In this document: piece by piece, positions 1-8,187 of the stretch | How positions within the stretch are numbered: the first letter of the stretch is position 1 | Layout: every line of letters starts with the position of its first letter | Assembly: GCF_014284125.1 (NCBI RefSeq) | Contig: NZ_JACOFX010000001.1 | Span: 124,001 to 188,000 of the forward strand | From: Undibacterium umbellatum | GTDB lineage: Bacteria > Pseudomonadota > Gammaproteobacteria > Burkholderiales > Burkholderiaceae_D | Length of the DNA stretch: 64,000 nt | Reading direction: 5' to 3' | Made by a program: the position numbers and the translations under genes | The notes under the pieces: model-generated | Told to the model about the DNA's origin: nothing | Database searches by the model: none | Seen by the model: the letters and a program-made list of their open reading frames with translations, nothing else

Positions 1-2
1 CA

Positions 3-1049
3 TTGATAGATCGTAGACCACAAAGCCGTAGTTATGCACCTTATATAGTTCTTGCGTTGCCATTATTGATTGCCGGTTTCACGGGCCTGTTTCATCCGCC
101 ACACTTATCCGGCAATCTGGCCTTTCTCTGGTTCTTGTCTGCACTAGTAGTTGTATATGCCGGATTCAGCCTGGCCAGTATCTCTTTTCAGAGTTGGGGT
201 GCTGCATTGACACAGGAGCCAGGGCAAAGGGTAAGATTGACCAGTGTGCGTGAGGCATGTGGTCTCGTTGGTGTGATCGCCACCGCCATCATCATTCAGT
301 TTGGCAATGTCACGATCTTATCTGGCATGCTGAGTCTCAGTCTACTTATTACAGCTTGGTTTTTGATACGCCATACGCCACGCAGATCAGGCGCGACTAT
401 GGGCGCTCACGTGCCGCTGTCCTTGCGTGATTTATTCGCTAACCGCAGTTTCAGAGCTTTGTTCCTGGTATTTGTTGTCAATGGTATCGCCGCTGCAATA
501 CCGGCGACCTTGTTCCTTTTTTTTACCAAAGACCGTTTACATCTTGCGCATTTGTCCGGCGTTTTGTTGTTGCTATATTTTCTCGCGGCTGCTTTATCCA
601 TGCCTTTATGGACGCGTCTTGCGCAGAGAAAAGGTGAGGTCAATGCATGGCTGTTTGCCATGCTCTTGTCCGTGTTTAGTTTTGTCGGCGTACTTGCATT
701 GGGTGTTGGCGATGCCTGGGCTTTTTCGCTGATTTGCATTTTTTCTGGCATGAGCCTTGGAGCCGACCTCGCTTTACCGCCAGCTTTGCTGGCAGGAGTT
801 ATTCATGCAGCAGGGCATAGCGAAAAAAACGAAGCCAGTTATTTTGGCGTCTGGAACTGGGCCAGCAAGATGAATCTGGCCGTCGCTGCCGGATTGGCCT
901 TGCCAGCCCTGGAATACCTGGGTTATGTGCCAGGTGCGACGAGCGATAATGGTCTGCAAGCGTTAACACTGGCTTACGCAGCTTTACCTTGCATATTAAA
1001 GTTGCTGGCTGCCGCATTGCTTTGGAAATCCAGATTGGAAAAAGTATAG
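3..1049 (+). CDS. MFS transporter, GPH/sugar-symporter-like (5' partial)
   Basis: This is the C-terminal part of a polytopic inner-membrane transporter. The 348 residues in the window contain about nine or ten hydrophobic helices, and the reading frame is open to the left edge, so the start and probably the first two or three helices lie outside. The overall pattern, with a charged loop near residue 120 (HTPRR) and a conserved tail motif EASYFGVWNWASKMNLA, resembles the glycoside-pentoside-hexuronide (MelB-like, MFS_2) branch of the major facilitator superfamily. Such proteins are cation symporters, but the substrate cannot be read from this sequence. It runs convergent to the NRDE gene with about 34 bases between them. 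The family call is fairly confident; the substrate is unknown. Confidence 0.75.
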   Translation: MIDRRPQSRSYAPYIVLALPLLIAGFTGLFHPPHLSGNLAFLWFLSALVVVYAGFSLASISFQSWGAALTQEPGQRVRLTSVREACGLVGVIATAIIIQFGNVTILSGMLSLSLLITAWFLIRHTPRRSGATMGAHVPLSLRDLFANRSFRALFLVFVVNGIAAAIPATLFLFFTKDRLHLAHLSGVLLLLYFLAAALSMPLWTRLAQRKGEVNAWLFAMLLSVFSFVGVLALGVGDAWAFSLICIFSGMSLGADLALPPALLAGVIHAAGHSEKNEASYFGVWNWASKMNLAVAAGLALPALEYLGYVPGATSDNGLQALTLAYAALPCILKLLAAALLWKSRLEKV

Positions 1050-1083
1050 CAGTATAAAGTGCTGGCCGAATAGCCAAATTTAT

Positions 1084-1830
1084 TTAGCGCAACAGCTTTT
1101 CATGAAATTCCGCCGGATAGTCTTTATGGATTTTAACTACCGTAGAAACCCGGGTACCATAACTCGGTGAAACGATGCAAGGCGACGAAAGTAGCCTCTC
1201 CATCTCAAATGAAATGCCGGTATCGGGTAAGCGGCAATCTGGAGCAGGGGTGGTATTGGCCAGCACTTCAAAATAGGCATCCACTGGGGCGCGCTGACAT
1301 ATCATGCTGGCAAATTCAGCTTTGGTTCTGACGACTTTGGGCCAGGGCGTATCCAGTGATGCGTTGGAAATGCCATAGATACCTGGAGGTAGTGGCTGGC
1401 CGTTGCGTACATCATCCTGGTTGCGATTGGAAAACCAGATCAGGTCTTCCTGATCACCTATCAGCAAATTGAAACCGTTATAGTCGGCAACAGTATCTCG
1501 AATGCTGGCGATGTACTCTTGTGCGCTCAAGTTGCTATTGAGGTAATTGGCAACCAGTTCTCCACGCGTAGGCGCGTCTTCACGCTTCTCGGAAGGCGCG
1601 CGGATATTCGTAATGGCGGCAAATTTGCTTGTCAGACTATCTGCACCGTTCAGCGTAGTCATGCCCAGCCAGGTACCGCCCGATTGCAGGTCGCGTCCGG
1701 CGTATATGTTGGGGTTGTCTTGCCACCAATCAGCGGCAGCCGCAGGCCGGTCATAAAACTCATCACGGTTACCTGCAAACACGATAGGTGTGCAGGGTAT
1801 AAGTTTCCAGGCAAAGACGATCAGGCACAT
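1084..1830 (-). CDS. NRDE family protein (TANGO2-like)
   Basis: A 248-residue protein of the NRDE (Ser/Thr-rich, T10/TANGO2-like) family. The N-terminal MCLIVF followed by FAGNRDEFYDRP is the family hallmark and includes the NRDE tetrad near residue 21. A nucleophile-like cysteine at position 2 follows the initiator Met, as in Ntn-hydrolase-like folds. No transmembrane segment is evident. The cellular role in bacteria is not established; eukaryotic TANGO2 has been linked to lipid or haem handling. The start overlaps the stop of the upstream DUF4936 gene by about 10 bases, so the two are probably translationally coupled, and ygfZ lies just upstream on the same strand. Confidence 0.85.
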   Translation of the reverse strand: MCLIVFAWKLIPCTPIVFAGNRDEFYDRPAAAADWWQDNPNIYAGRDLQSGGTWLGMTTLNGADSLTSKFAAITNIRAPSEKREDAPTRGELVANYLNSNLSAQEYIASIRDTVADYNGFNLLIGDQEDLIWFSNRNQDDVRNGQPLPPGIYGISNASLDTPWPKVVRTKAEFASMICQRAPVDAYFEVLANTTPAPDCRLPDTGISFEMERLLSSPCIVSPSYGTRVSTVVKIHKDYPAEFHEKLLR

Positions 1831-2108
1831 AAGTCTACATCCACAAAATATTCCATATGTCGCTCACCAGACTGTAATTGTTTTAATCCAGTTTGCGCGT
1901 AAGCCAGCTCTAGCCTCTGTTCAAAATCTGACGAAACCTGATAATAAATCTCCATCCAGGTATGCATGCCATCCTGTTCTGCCGGACGTCTCTGCAGACC
2001 TGGACTTTGCTGATCAGCCTGAAGCATAAGTTTTTGCAACAACCGCTCTTGCTGCAGCACTTCAGCTTCTTTATTGGCGCTGGCTTTGAAATAGATATAG
2101 CAATTCAT
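1821..2108 (-). CDS. DUF4936 family small protein
   Basis: A 95-residue cytoplasmic protein that starts MNCYIYFKAS and contains a central TWMEIYY motif, features I associate with the betaproteobacterial DUF4936 family. Its ferredoxin-like alternation of strands and helices is compatible with a small alpha/beta barrel or dimeric fold. No catalytic motif is visible and the function is unknown. It lies between ygfZ (18 bases upstream) and the NRDE gene (overlapping), so a three-gene operon ygfZ-DUF4936-NRDE is likely. Confidence 0.75.
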   Translation of the reverse strand: MNCYIYFKASANKEAEVLQQERLLQKLMLQADQQSPGLQRRPAEQDGMHTWMEIYYQVSSDFEQRLELAYAQTGLKQLQSGERHMEYFVDVDLCA

Positions 2109-2126
2109 ATGCCTGCTTTTGATTCT

Positions 2127-3167
2127 TTATTGCGTAATATCTGTTATTGCATACGGTAGCGGTTGCAGTTCTATCGCTGCGCCACTGGCTGAACCCAGTG
2201 TGAGTTGACCGCTTTCCTGATCAGTCAGCTTCATTTCTATCAACACCAGAGAGCTGTCTTCCTGATGTTGTTCAGCGTTAACGATCATGCCGCAAGGCTG
2301 GCTGACATCATCACTATGAAATACTTCCGTTCCTGCAGCTACATCTTTCGCATGGACCAGTGCTATTGCCATGCGGCGCTTGAGTTTGCCCAAGTATTGA
2401 CTGCGCGCGACTATTTCCTGGCCTGGGTAGCAGCCCTTTTTAAAGTTCACACCACCGATAAGTTCGAAATTGATCATTTGCGGGACAAACTTCTCTTGAG
2501 TGCTGGCGATGACGATGGCAATGCCAGCCTGAATTTCAGTCACACGCCAGGCGCTGGTGTTTACTGCGCGCAGTTGGGTGTTTAATTTTGGCCAGGCTAG
2601 CTGTGCAATTTCCACAGGTGCTATCCATTGATAGCGTGGAAAACTGTTGGCGTCTGCGACGCGCAGCAGGCTGCCATATTCGTTGCTCAGTTGTTGGTCG
2701 ACTTTAGCTGGCAGCTCTGGAAACCATTCTTGCAGTGCTGCAGGTGCAGCACTGCCACCTAACCCCAGAACAACGTATTCTGCATTGATATCGTGTAATT
2801 TGGCTTTCGCCCTTAAAACAAACATTTGCAAACGTTTTTGCACAGAGGCTTGTATTGTTTTTGATAGCTGCAAGATAATATCCTGGCCATCTTTCCAATA
2901 CACAAAGCTGGCCAACATGCGTCCTTTAGGGGTGCAATAAGCCGCACGGCGCAGCTCTGTTGCACCCAAATGCTCCACATCATTGCTCAATTGATTATGC
3001 AAAAAAGACGGGGCATCTTCGCCTGCAACTCTTATTAGGCCCAGATCAGTCAAAGGGGCAACAAACCCTGTTTGCAGGGCATCTGACTGCCAATGAGGAG
3101 TAAAACCGTTGGTATTCAGGTTTTCCACCGTTGCGCCCTGGCTGGATAAAAAGTCTTCCCACGTCAT
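2127..3167 (-). CDS. ygfZ: YgfZ/GcvT-family folate-binding protein
   Basis: A 346-residue homologue of YgfZ, a folate-dependent protein that supports assembly or repair of certain iron-sulfur enzymes such as MiaB. The diagnostic motif KGCYPGQEIVAR is present with its conserved cysteine at residue 246, preceded by the typical NFELIGGV stretch. The N-terminal half has the aminomethyltransferase-like fold pattern (LIRVAGEDAPSFLHNQLSNDV). Length and motif order are normal. It is divergent from mltG, with about 140 bases between the two start codons that must hold both promoters. It is first in a likely operon with the DUF4936 and NRDE genes. Confidence 0.93.
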   Translation of the reverse strand: MTWEDFLSSQGATVENLNTNGFTPHWQSDALQTGFVAPLTDLGLIRVAGEDAPSFLHNQLSNDVEHLGATELRRAAYCTPKGRMLASFVYWKDGQDIILQLSKTIQASVQKRLQMFVLRAKAKLHDINAEYVVLGLGGSAAPAALQEWFPELPAKVDQQLSNEYGSLLRVADANSFPRYQWIAPVEIAQLAWPKLNTQLRAVNTSAWRVTEIQAGIAIVIASTQEKFVPQMINFELIGGVNFKKGCYPGQEIVARSQYLGKLKRRMAIALVHAKDVAAGTEVFHSDDVSQPCGMIVNAEQHQEDSSLVLIEMKLTDQESGQLTLGSASGAAIELQPLPYAITDITQ

Positions 3168-3307
3168 ATTGTTATACTCACTCTTCTTTACTGATTCGCT
3201 TAATGTGCGCGCTGGCTTTACAATACCACCTGCACCTGTTCAGGCGAATTATAGTAGCGTATGCAAAATCTCGTCAGAACTCCCTCAATTTTGATTAAGC
3301 TGCCTAC

Positions 3308-4294
3308 ATGGGTTTCATAAAAAAATTATTTGTATTACTAATTTTACTTGCGCTGGCCACAGGTGGCGGTTTCTATTATTGGATGCAACAAGCCATTTTT
3401 GTGGAAGGTGCAGTCAAAGAATTCACTATTAAACCAGGTAGCGGCGTGCGCGCATCTGCCCGTCAGGTTTTTGAAGCAGGAGTACCAGTTCAACCGCTGA
3501 TGTTTGAGGCACTGGCACGTTTGATGGGGAAAGAAAATCGCTTGAAAGCCGGCTCTTTCGAGATAGAGGCTGGTAAGACACCAGTCGAATTGCTGAACAA
3601 GATCGTCAATGGTGATTTTTCCATGGCCAGTCTTGTGGTGATCGAGGGTTGGACCTTTCAGCAAATGCGCAAAGTGGTAGATTCACATCCTGCCGTCAAG
3701 CATGAAACCCAGGGCATGAGCGAAGCAGAGCTGATGCGCAAGATTACGCCAGACTTTCCGCAAGCGGAAGGTTTGTTCTTTCCTGATACCTATCGCTTCG
3801 CCAAAGGCAGTTCTGATCTACAGCTTTATGAACAAGCCCATAACCAATTGTTGAAAAAACTCGACGAAGCCTGGAAAAAACGGGTAGATGGCCTACCATA
3901 CAAGAATCGCTATGAAGCCCTGACCATGGCTTCCATCATAGAAAAAGAGACCGGGCAAAAATCAGAGCGTCCGATGATCGCCTCCGTTTTTGTCAACCGC
4001 CTGCGCTTGGGCATGTTGCTGCAAACTGATCCTACCGTCATTTATGGTATGGGTGACCGCTACCAGGGCAAGATCTACAAGCGTGACTTGTTGACAGATA
4101 CGCCTTATAACACCTATACGCGGGCAGGCTTGCCTCCGACACCGATTGCCTTGCCTGGCATGGAATCGATTTCCGCTGCCTTGGATCCGGCGCATAGTGA
4201 TGCTTTATACTTCGTCGCGCGTGGAAATGGGACCAGTCAGTTTTCTGATAGTTTGAATGACCATAATCGCGCTGTGAACAAGTACCAGCGTTGA
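3308..4294 (+). CDS. mltG: Endolytic murein transglycosylase MltG
   Basis: An inner-membrane endolytic transglycosylase that cleaves nascent glycan strands and thereby terminates peptidoglycan polymerisation. The 328-residue protein has one N-terminal membrane anchor (about residues 7-25), a LysM-like region, and the YceG catalytic domain. The signature EKETGQ is at 212-217; by comparison with E. coli MltG, Glu212 is the expected catalytic acid. It is followed by QTDPTVIYG and TYTRAGLPPTPI, both family hallmarks. The gene is followed after 38 bases by tmk and then by overlapping holB, the conserved mltG-tmk-holB order of many proteobacteria. Confidence 0.96.
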   Translation: MGFIKKLFVLLILLALATGGGFYYWMQQAIFVEGAVKEFTIKPGSGVRASARQVFEAGVPVQPLMFEALARLMGKENRLKAGSFEIEAGKTPVELLNKIVNGDFSMASLVVIEGWTFQQMRKVVDSHPAVKHETQGMSEAELMRKITPDFPQAEGLFFPDTYRFAKGSSDLQLYEQAHNQLLKKLDEAWKKRVDGLPYKNRYEALTMASIIEKETGQKSERPMIASVFVNRLRLGMLLQTDPTVIYGMGDRYQGKIYKRDLLTDTPYNTYTRAGLPPTPIALPGMESISAALDPAHSDALYFVARGNGTSQFSDSLNDHNRAVNKYQR

Positions 4295-4332
4295 TAGCGT
4301 CACGGTGCATTAATAGAATATAGAATTGAATA

Positions 4333-4980
4333 ATGAAGCACACAGGAAAATTTATCAGCTTTGAAGGCATAGACGGTGCCGGTAAGTCCACGCATATCGC
4401 CTACGTCGCAGAGCGTTTGCAAAACACACTGCAGGCCCAGAATGTAAAGGTCATTTGTAGCCGTGAGCCTGGTGGCACGCCCCTGGGTGAAACCTTGCGT
4501 GAAGTGCTATTAAAGCAAAAAATGCATTTGGAGACAGAAGCCTTGCTGATGTTTGCCGTCAGGCGCGAGCACATTGCTCAGGTTATAGAGCCAGCATTGG
4601 CACGCGGCGACTGGGTCATCTCTGACCGGTTTACTGATGCCAGCTTTGCTTATCAGGGTGGTGGCCGGCATTTATCATTGGATAAACTCAATGCACTGGA
4701 ACAATGGGTGCATCCAAATTTGCAGCCAGACCTGACTCTGTTGTTCGATTTACCGCTGGAAGTGGCGCGCGCGCGCCTGGATGCTACGCGTGACCTGGAT
4801 AAGTTTGAACAGGAAAAGGCAGATTTTTTTGCTGCCACGCGCAATGAATACCTGCGCCGTGCCGGGGAATTTCCTCAACGGTTCAGGATTATTGATTCGA
4901 CACTAAGCATAGACGCAATTCGTTTGCAGCTTGATGTATTGATTGATGATTTATTGAGCTCTGCTCAACAAGCAAGATGA
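4333..4980 (+). CDS. tmk: Thymidylate kinase
   Basis: dTMP kinase, phosphorylating dTMP to dTDP for DNA synthesis in the cytoplasm. The 215-residue length is typical. The P-loop lies at residues 10-20 ([10 protein letters not shown]), a DR motif occurs in [16 protein letters not shown], and a LID-type segment around RDLDKFE follows. Its stop codon overlaps the holB start as ATGA, indicating translational coupling. Neighbours mltG and holB are the usual ones. Confidence 0.97.
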   Translation: MKHTGKFISFEGIDGAGKSTHIAYVAERLQNTLQAQNVKVICSREPGGTPLGETLREVLLKQKMHLETEALLMFAVRREHIAQVIEPALARGDWVISDRFTDASFAYQGGGRHLSLDKLNALEQWVHPNLQPDLTLLFDLPLEVARARLDATRDLDKFEQEKADFFAATRNEYLRRAGEFPQRFRIIDSTLSIDAIRLQLDVLIDDLLSSAQQAR

Positions 4981-6011
4981 CGCAGCATCCGTTATATAGC
5001 TGGCAAGAAGAAGCCTGGCAACAGATACAGGCTATAGGGCAGCGTTTACCTCATGCCTTTTTATTGCATGGGCCGCAAGGCATAGGTAAAACTGTGTTTG
5101 CCGAACATCTGGCGCAATCCCTGCTTTGTGAAAGCCCGGGGCAGGGTGGGCATGCCTGTCGGCAATGTGGTTCCTGTGGCTGGTTTTCACAGTATAGTCA
5201 CCCTGATTATCGTCGCGTCAGGCCTGAATTGCTGGACGAAGAAGATGCGCCCGTTGGTGATGAAGCCGAAACCAGCAGCAAAACCAGCAAGGCCAGTAAA
5301 GCACCTTCCAAGGAAATCGTCATCAACCAAATCCGGGCACTGTCGGATTTCATGAATATTTCTACCCATCGTAGTGGCAGACGCATCATTGTCTTGTACC
5401 CCGCGGAGGCGCTAAATGTGCCAGCAGCAAATGCCTTGTTGAAATCTCTGGAAGAACCAAATGCGAATACGGTATTCATTCTGGTGTCGAATAGCATAGA
5501 CAGATTGTTGCCAACTATCTTGTCGCGTTGCCATAAATTTGGCTTGGGCCTGCCTGATGCAGGCGTCGCGCTGGAATGGTTGCACGCGCAAGGCATCAAG
5601 GATGCGGATGTCTGGCTGGCTCAACAGGGTGGCGCGCCTTTGGCTGCATTCGAAATGGCGCATTCGGACTTGCGTGCGGATTTGGATGAATTTATACGGT
5701 TTTTAAGTAAACCAGGCACCGAACTCAGCCTCAAAACTGCCGATAAAATGCAGAAAATGGAAATGCCGGTCGTCGTCGGCTGGCTACAACGTTGGCTCTA
5801 CGATATATTTTCCTACAAACAAAGTGGCAGAATCCGGTATCATCCTCGCTATGGGAGGGAGTTGAAGGCATTGTCCATGCAGGTTGATGAGTCAGCTTTG
5901 CAGCAATTCATCAAGAATTGCAATGAAAGACAGGCGATTGCCAGTCACCCTTTATCGGCCAAATTATTTTTGGAAGATATGCTGCTTGAATATTCCGCAC
6001 TATTTGATTAA
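4977..6011 (+). CDS. holB: DNA polymerase III subunit delta'
   Basis: Clamp-loader subunit delta' of the replicative DNA polymerase III holoenzyme. The 344-residue protein has an AAA+ fold with a Walker A-like loop HGPQGIGKT (31-39), four zinc-binding cysteines (C51, C61, C64, C67) and the SRC motif after PTIL. An insertion near residues 85-110 is rich in Glu, Ser, Thr and Lys and looks like a disordered loop ([11 protein letters not shown]). The start overlaps the tmk stop by four bases; the PilZ gene follows after 20 bases. Confidence 0.95.
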   Translation: MTQHPLYSWQEEAWQQIQAIGQRLPHAFLLHGPQGIGKTVFAEHLAQSLLCESPGQGGHACRQCGSCGWFSQYSHPDYRRVRPELLDEEDAPVGDEAETSSKTSKASKAPSKEIVINQIRALSDFMNISTHRSGRRIIVLYPAEALNVPAANALLKSLEEPNANTVFILVSNSIDRLLPTILSRCHKFGLGLPDAGVALEWLHAQGIKDADVWLAQQGGAPLAAFEMAHSDLRADLDEFIRFLSKPGTELSLKTADKMQKMEMPVVVGWLQRWLYDIFSYKQSGRIRYHPRYGRELKALSMQVDESALQQFIKNCNERQAIASHPLSAKLFLEDMLLEYSALFD

Positions 6012-6031
6012 AGAATTGCGAAAGCCAGAAC

Positions 6032-6421
6032 ATGTCAGATTTACCAGCAGACCTTAGTGCTCCGCTTAATATGCCTTCACCGAATCGTCCTTCGGTACTA
6101 TCGCTGGCAATTAAAGAGAAAGCTGCCTTGTTTGCAGCTTATATGCCATTTTTAAAAAATGGCGGTATTTTCGTGCCTACCAATAAGACTTACCGTCTGG
6201 GTGAAGAGATTTATCTGATCCTGACTTTGCTGGATGACCCGAATAAGTATCCTATCGCTGGCAAGGTTGCCTGGATTACACCTGCTGGTGCAGGGAATAA
6301 CAAGTCGCAAGGTATAGGCGTGCATTTTCCGGAAGATGAAAGTGGTACCCGCATCCGCTTGCGCGTAGAGGAATTGCTTGGTGCAGCCGTACGTTCTTCC
6401 AGGGCTACCCATACAATTTAA
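6032..6421 (+). CDS. pilZ: PilZ domain protein (type IV pilus type)
   Basis: A 129-residue single-domain PilZ protein. It has the short type IV pilus PilZ pattern: a long helix rich in Ala and Lys (LSLAIKEKAALFAAYMPFL), GGIFVPT, the LGEEIYLILTL strand, and KVAWITPAG followed by GIGVHF. The canonical RxxxR c-di-GMP-binding motif is not evident at the N terminus, as in Pseudomonas-type PilZ that acts in pilus assembly rather than as a nucleotide receptor. Location downstream of holB is the classic position. The stop codon shares a base with the next gene's start. Normally tatD often follows; here an acetyltransferase does. Confidence 0.9.
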   Translation: MSDLPADLSAPLNMPSPNRPSVLSLAIKEKAALFAAYMPFLKNGGIFVPTNKTYRLGEEIYLILTLLDDPNKYPIAGKVAWITPAGAGNNKSQGIGVHFPEDESGTRIRLRVEELLGAAVRSSRATHTI

Positions 6422-6930
6422 TGATGATGGCTGCAGAATTTACGCATAGACTGGCGCAGTTTGAGGATTTGCCGCAAATTGTCGCAATTTATAACTCCAC
6501 TGTTGCCTCACGCGTAGTGACTGCAGATACTGAACCAATTACGGTAGAATCACGCCATGCATGGTTTGATGAGCATCGGCCTGAATCGCGTCCACTTTGG
6601 GTCTGTGAGCAGAATGGGCAAATCATAGGCTGGTTATCATTTTCGAATTTTTACGGCAGGCCAGCTTATGCTGGGACAGCTGAATTATCCATTTACTTGC
6701 ATGAAGCAGCACGTGGCCAAGGGTTGGGGCGTTATTTCCTGACGCAGGCCATTGCACATGCCCCTGAAATCAGGGTTCACACTTTGCTAGGCTTCATTTT
6801 TGGTCATAATGTACCAAGTTTGAAGTTATTTGCTGCATTTGACTTTGCGAACTGGGCAAATATGCCACGGGTGGCAACGCTGGACGGCATAGAGCGCGAT
6901 TTGATCATACTTGGCAAAAGGGTAGGCTAG
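6421..6930 (+). CDS. GNAT-family N-acetyltransferase (phosphinothricin acetyltransferase-like)
   Basis: A 169-residue acetyl-CoA-dependent acyltransferase. It has the GNAT order: an N-terminal segment IVAIYNSTVASRVVTADTEP, a hydrophobic strand GWLSFSNF followed by YAGTAELSIYLHEAARGQGLG, where the last part is the acetyl-CoA-binding motif A, and VHTLLGFIFGHNVPSLKLF. This resembles the Pat/Bar branch, whose members acetylate small amino-bearing molecules. The actual substrate is unknown. Three in-frame ATG codons are stacked at the start (6421, 6424, 6427), so the exact start is ambiguous. It is the last gene in the mltG-tmk-holB-pilZ run, followed by a hairpin at 6968-6992. Confidence 0.85.
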   Translation: MMMAAEFTHRLAQFEDLPQIVAIYNSTVASRVVTADTEPITVESRHAWFDEHRPESRPLWVCEQNGQIIGWLSFSNFYGRPAYAGTAELSIYLHEAARGQGLGRYFLTQAIAHAPEIRVHTLLGFIFGHNVPSLKLFAAFDFANWANMPRVATLDGIERDLIILGKRVG

Positions 6931-6966
6931 GTAAGCTAGCTCCAATTCCCGTTTGCTACCATTTCC

Positions 6967-7003
6967 GGGCGACTTGCCGATGGCAGGTCGCCTATTCATT
7001 TTT
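6967..7003 (+). terminator. Hairpin resembling a Rho-independent terminator
   Basis: An 11-bp stem (6968-6978 with 6982-6992, one G-T wobble) closes a three-base loop and is followed by a T-rich stretch with interruptions. It lies after the acetyltransferase and ends only about a dozen bases before the rlmJ start, so it could either end the upstream operon or fold in the rlmJ leader. Confidence 0.5.
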
Positions 7004-7016
7004 GAAAGATTTTATT

Positions 7017-7922
7017 ATGCTGAGCTACCGCCACGGCTTTCATGCCGGTAATCACGCCGACGTTTTGAAACATTTTGTCCTGATTCAACTATTGGAATAT
7101 CTGGGTCAAAAAGACACTGCTTATACCTATATCGATACACATGCAGGTGCGGGTTTGTATGCACTTGACAGTGGTTACGCAAGCAAAAATGCCGAATTTG
7201 AGACCGGTATAGCACCTTTGTGGGACAGGAAAGATATACCTCCAGCTTTCGCAGCCTACATGGATTTGATCAAGGGCCTCAATCCCAGTGGTAAAATGCG
7301 TTATTACCCAGGTTCCCCATACTGCGCCAATATCGTCATGCGCGAGCAAGACCGCCTGCGCCTGTTTGAATTGCACCCTAGCGAAATCAAGATACTGAGT
7401 GAAAACTTCCGCAAGCTTGATAACCATGCGGCTGAGCAGGGCAAGCGCCAGACCGTCAGGGGAAAGCGCGTCATCATCTCTGCTGGCGATGGTTTTGAAA
7501 GCCTGAAGGCTTTGTTACCGCCACCATCCCGTCGTGGCATGGTACTGATAGACCCACCGTATGAAGTCAAGGATGACTACAGGCGCGTCAAGGTATGTTT
7601 GGAGGACGGACTGAAGCGTTTCCCTACCGGCACCTTTGCTGTCTGGTATCCGGTATTGCAACGTCAGGAATCCCGTTCCCTGCCAGAAAAACTCAAGCGA
7701 TTGCAGGCAAATAGCTGGCTGAATGTCACCCTATCCATTAGTGGCCCTTCACCAGATGGGTTTGGCTTGCATAGCAGTGGCATGTTCATCCTTAATCCGC
7801 CCTGGACTTTGCTGGACACCTTAAAAGAAGTGATGCCTTACCTGGTCAAAGTATTGGGTAAAGATTCAGCTGCCGGTTTTGTACTTGAGTCGGGTGAAGC
7901 GGGAGCTAGCGCTAAACGTTAA
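7017..7922 (+). CDS. rlmJ: 23S rRNA (adenine(2030)-N6)-methyltransferase RlmJ
   Basis: An S-adenosylmethionine-dependent enzyme that methylates N6 of A2030 in 23S rRNA. The start chosen is the ATG at 7017 because it gives the family N terminus MLSYRHGFHAGNHADVLKH; an in-frame TTG five codons earlier lacks support. Other hallmarks are the SAM-binding loop YIDTHAGAGLY (38-48) and the catalytic DPPY at 179-182. Length is 301 residues, slightly longer than E. coli RlmJ because of a C-terminal extension. The gene stands alone and is followed by a strong terminator. Confidence 0.96.
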   Translation: MLSYRHGFHAGNHADVLKHFVLIQLLEYLGQKDTAYTYIDTHAGAGLYALDSGYASKNAEFETGIAPLWDRKDIPPAFAAYMDLIKGLNPSGKMRYYPGSPYCANIVMREQDRLRLFELHPSEIKILSENFRKLDNHAAEQGKRQTVRGKRVIISAGDGFESLKALLPPPSRRGMVLIDPPYEVKDDYRRVKVCLEDGLKRFPTGTFAVWYPVLQRQESRSLPEKLKRLQANSWLNVTLSISGPSPDGFGLHSSGMFILNPPWTLLDTLKEVMPYLVKVLGKDSAAGFVLESGEAGASAKR

Positions 7923-7987
7923 GAAGTTGGTCGTCAGAAGTAGCAACGCTCTTTTTTCGACACAAAGTAAATTTGTTGAATGTTGCA

Positions 7988-8017
7988 ATGCGGAAGAGCT
8001 TTTCTTCCGCATTTTTG
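7988..8017 (+). terminator. Rho-independent terminator after rlmJ
   Basis: A perfect 10-bp stem (7988-7997 with 8003-8012) encloses a short loop and runs into a T tract. It is placed 65 bases after the rlmJ stop and before the acyl-CoA ligase promoter region. Confidence 0.85.
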
Positions 8018-8095
8018 TTTGTGGAAAACCAAAAATAGTTAGGGTGATCAAGATATCCTTTGTGCATTGCAAAAAAAATACTGATTGACGGATTA

Positions 8096-8107
8096 GTACG
8101 GTCGTAC
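8096..8107. promoter_or_regulatory. Palindromic operator, site 1 (acyl-CoA ligase)
   Basis: The 12-bp core GTACGGTCGTAC is symmetric except for its central two bases, and is flanked by A/T. It lies 80 bases before the ligase start. It is the best-formed of six related sites in the window (others at 11236, 15114, 29757, 36155, 52344), all upstream of acyl-CoA or alcohol metabolism genes. A TetR-family repressor of fatty-acid degradation (FadP/PsrA type) is the likely binder; that is inferred. Confidence 0.75.
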
Positions 8108-8187
8108 AAAAATCGACAAAGAATAATATTCAGCAAACTAGCAAAATACCAAAGCAATCGATAATGCAGCACATTTCAGGAGAACAA

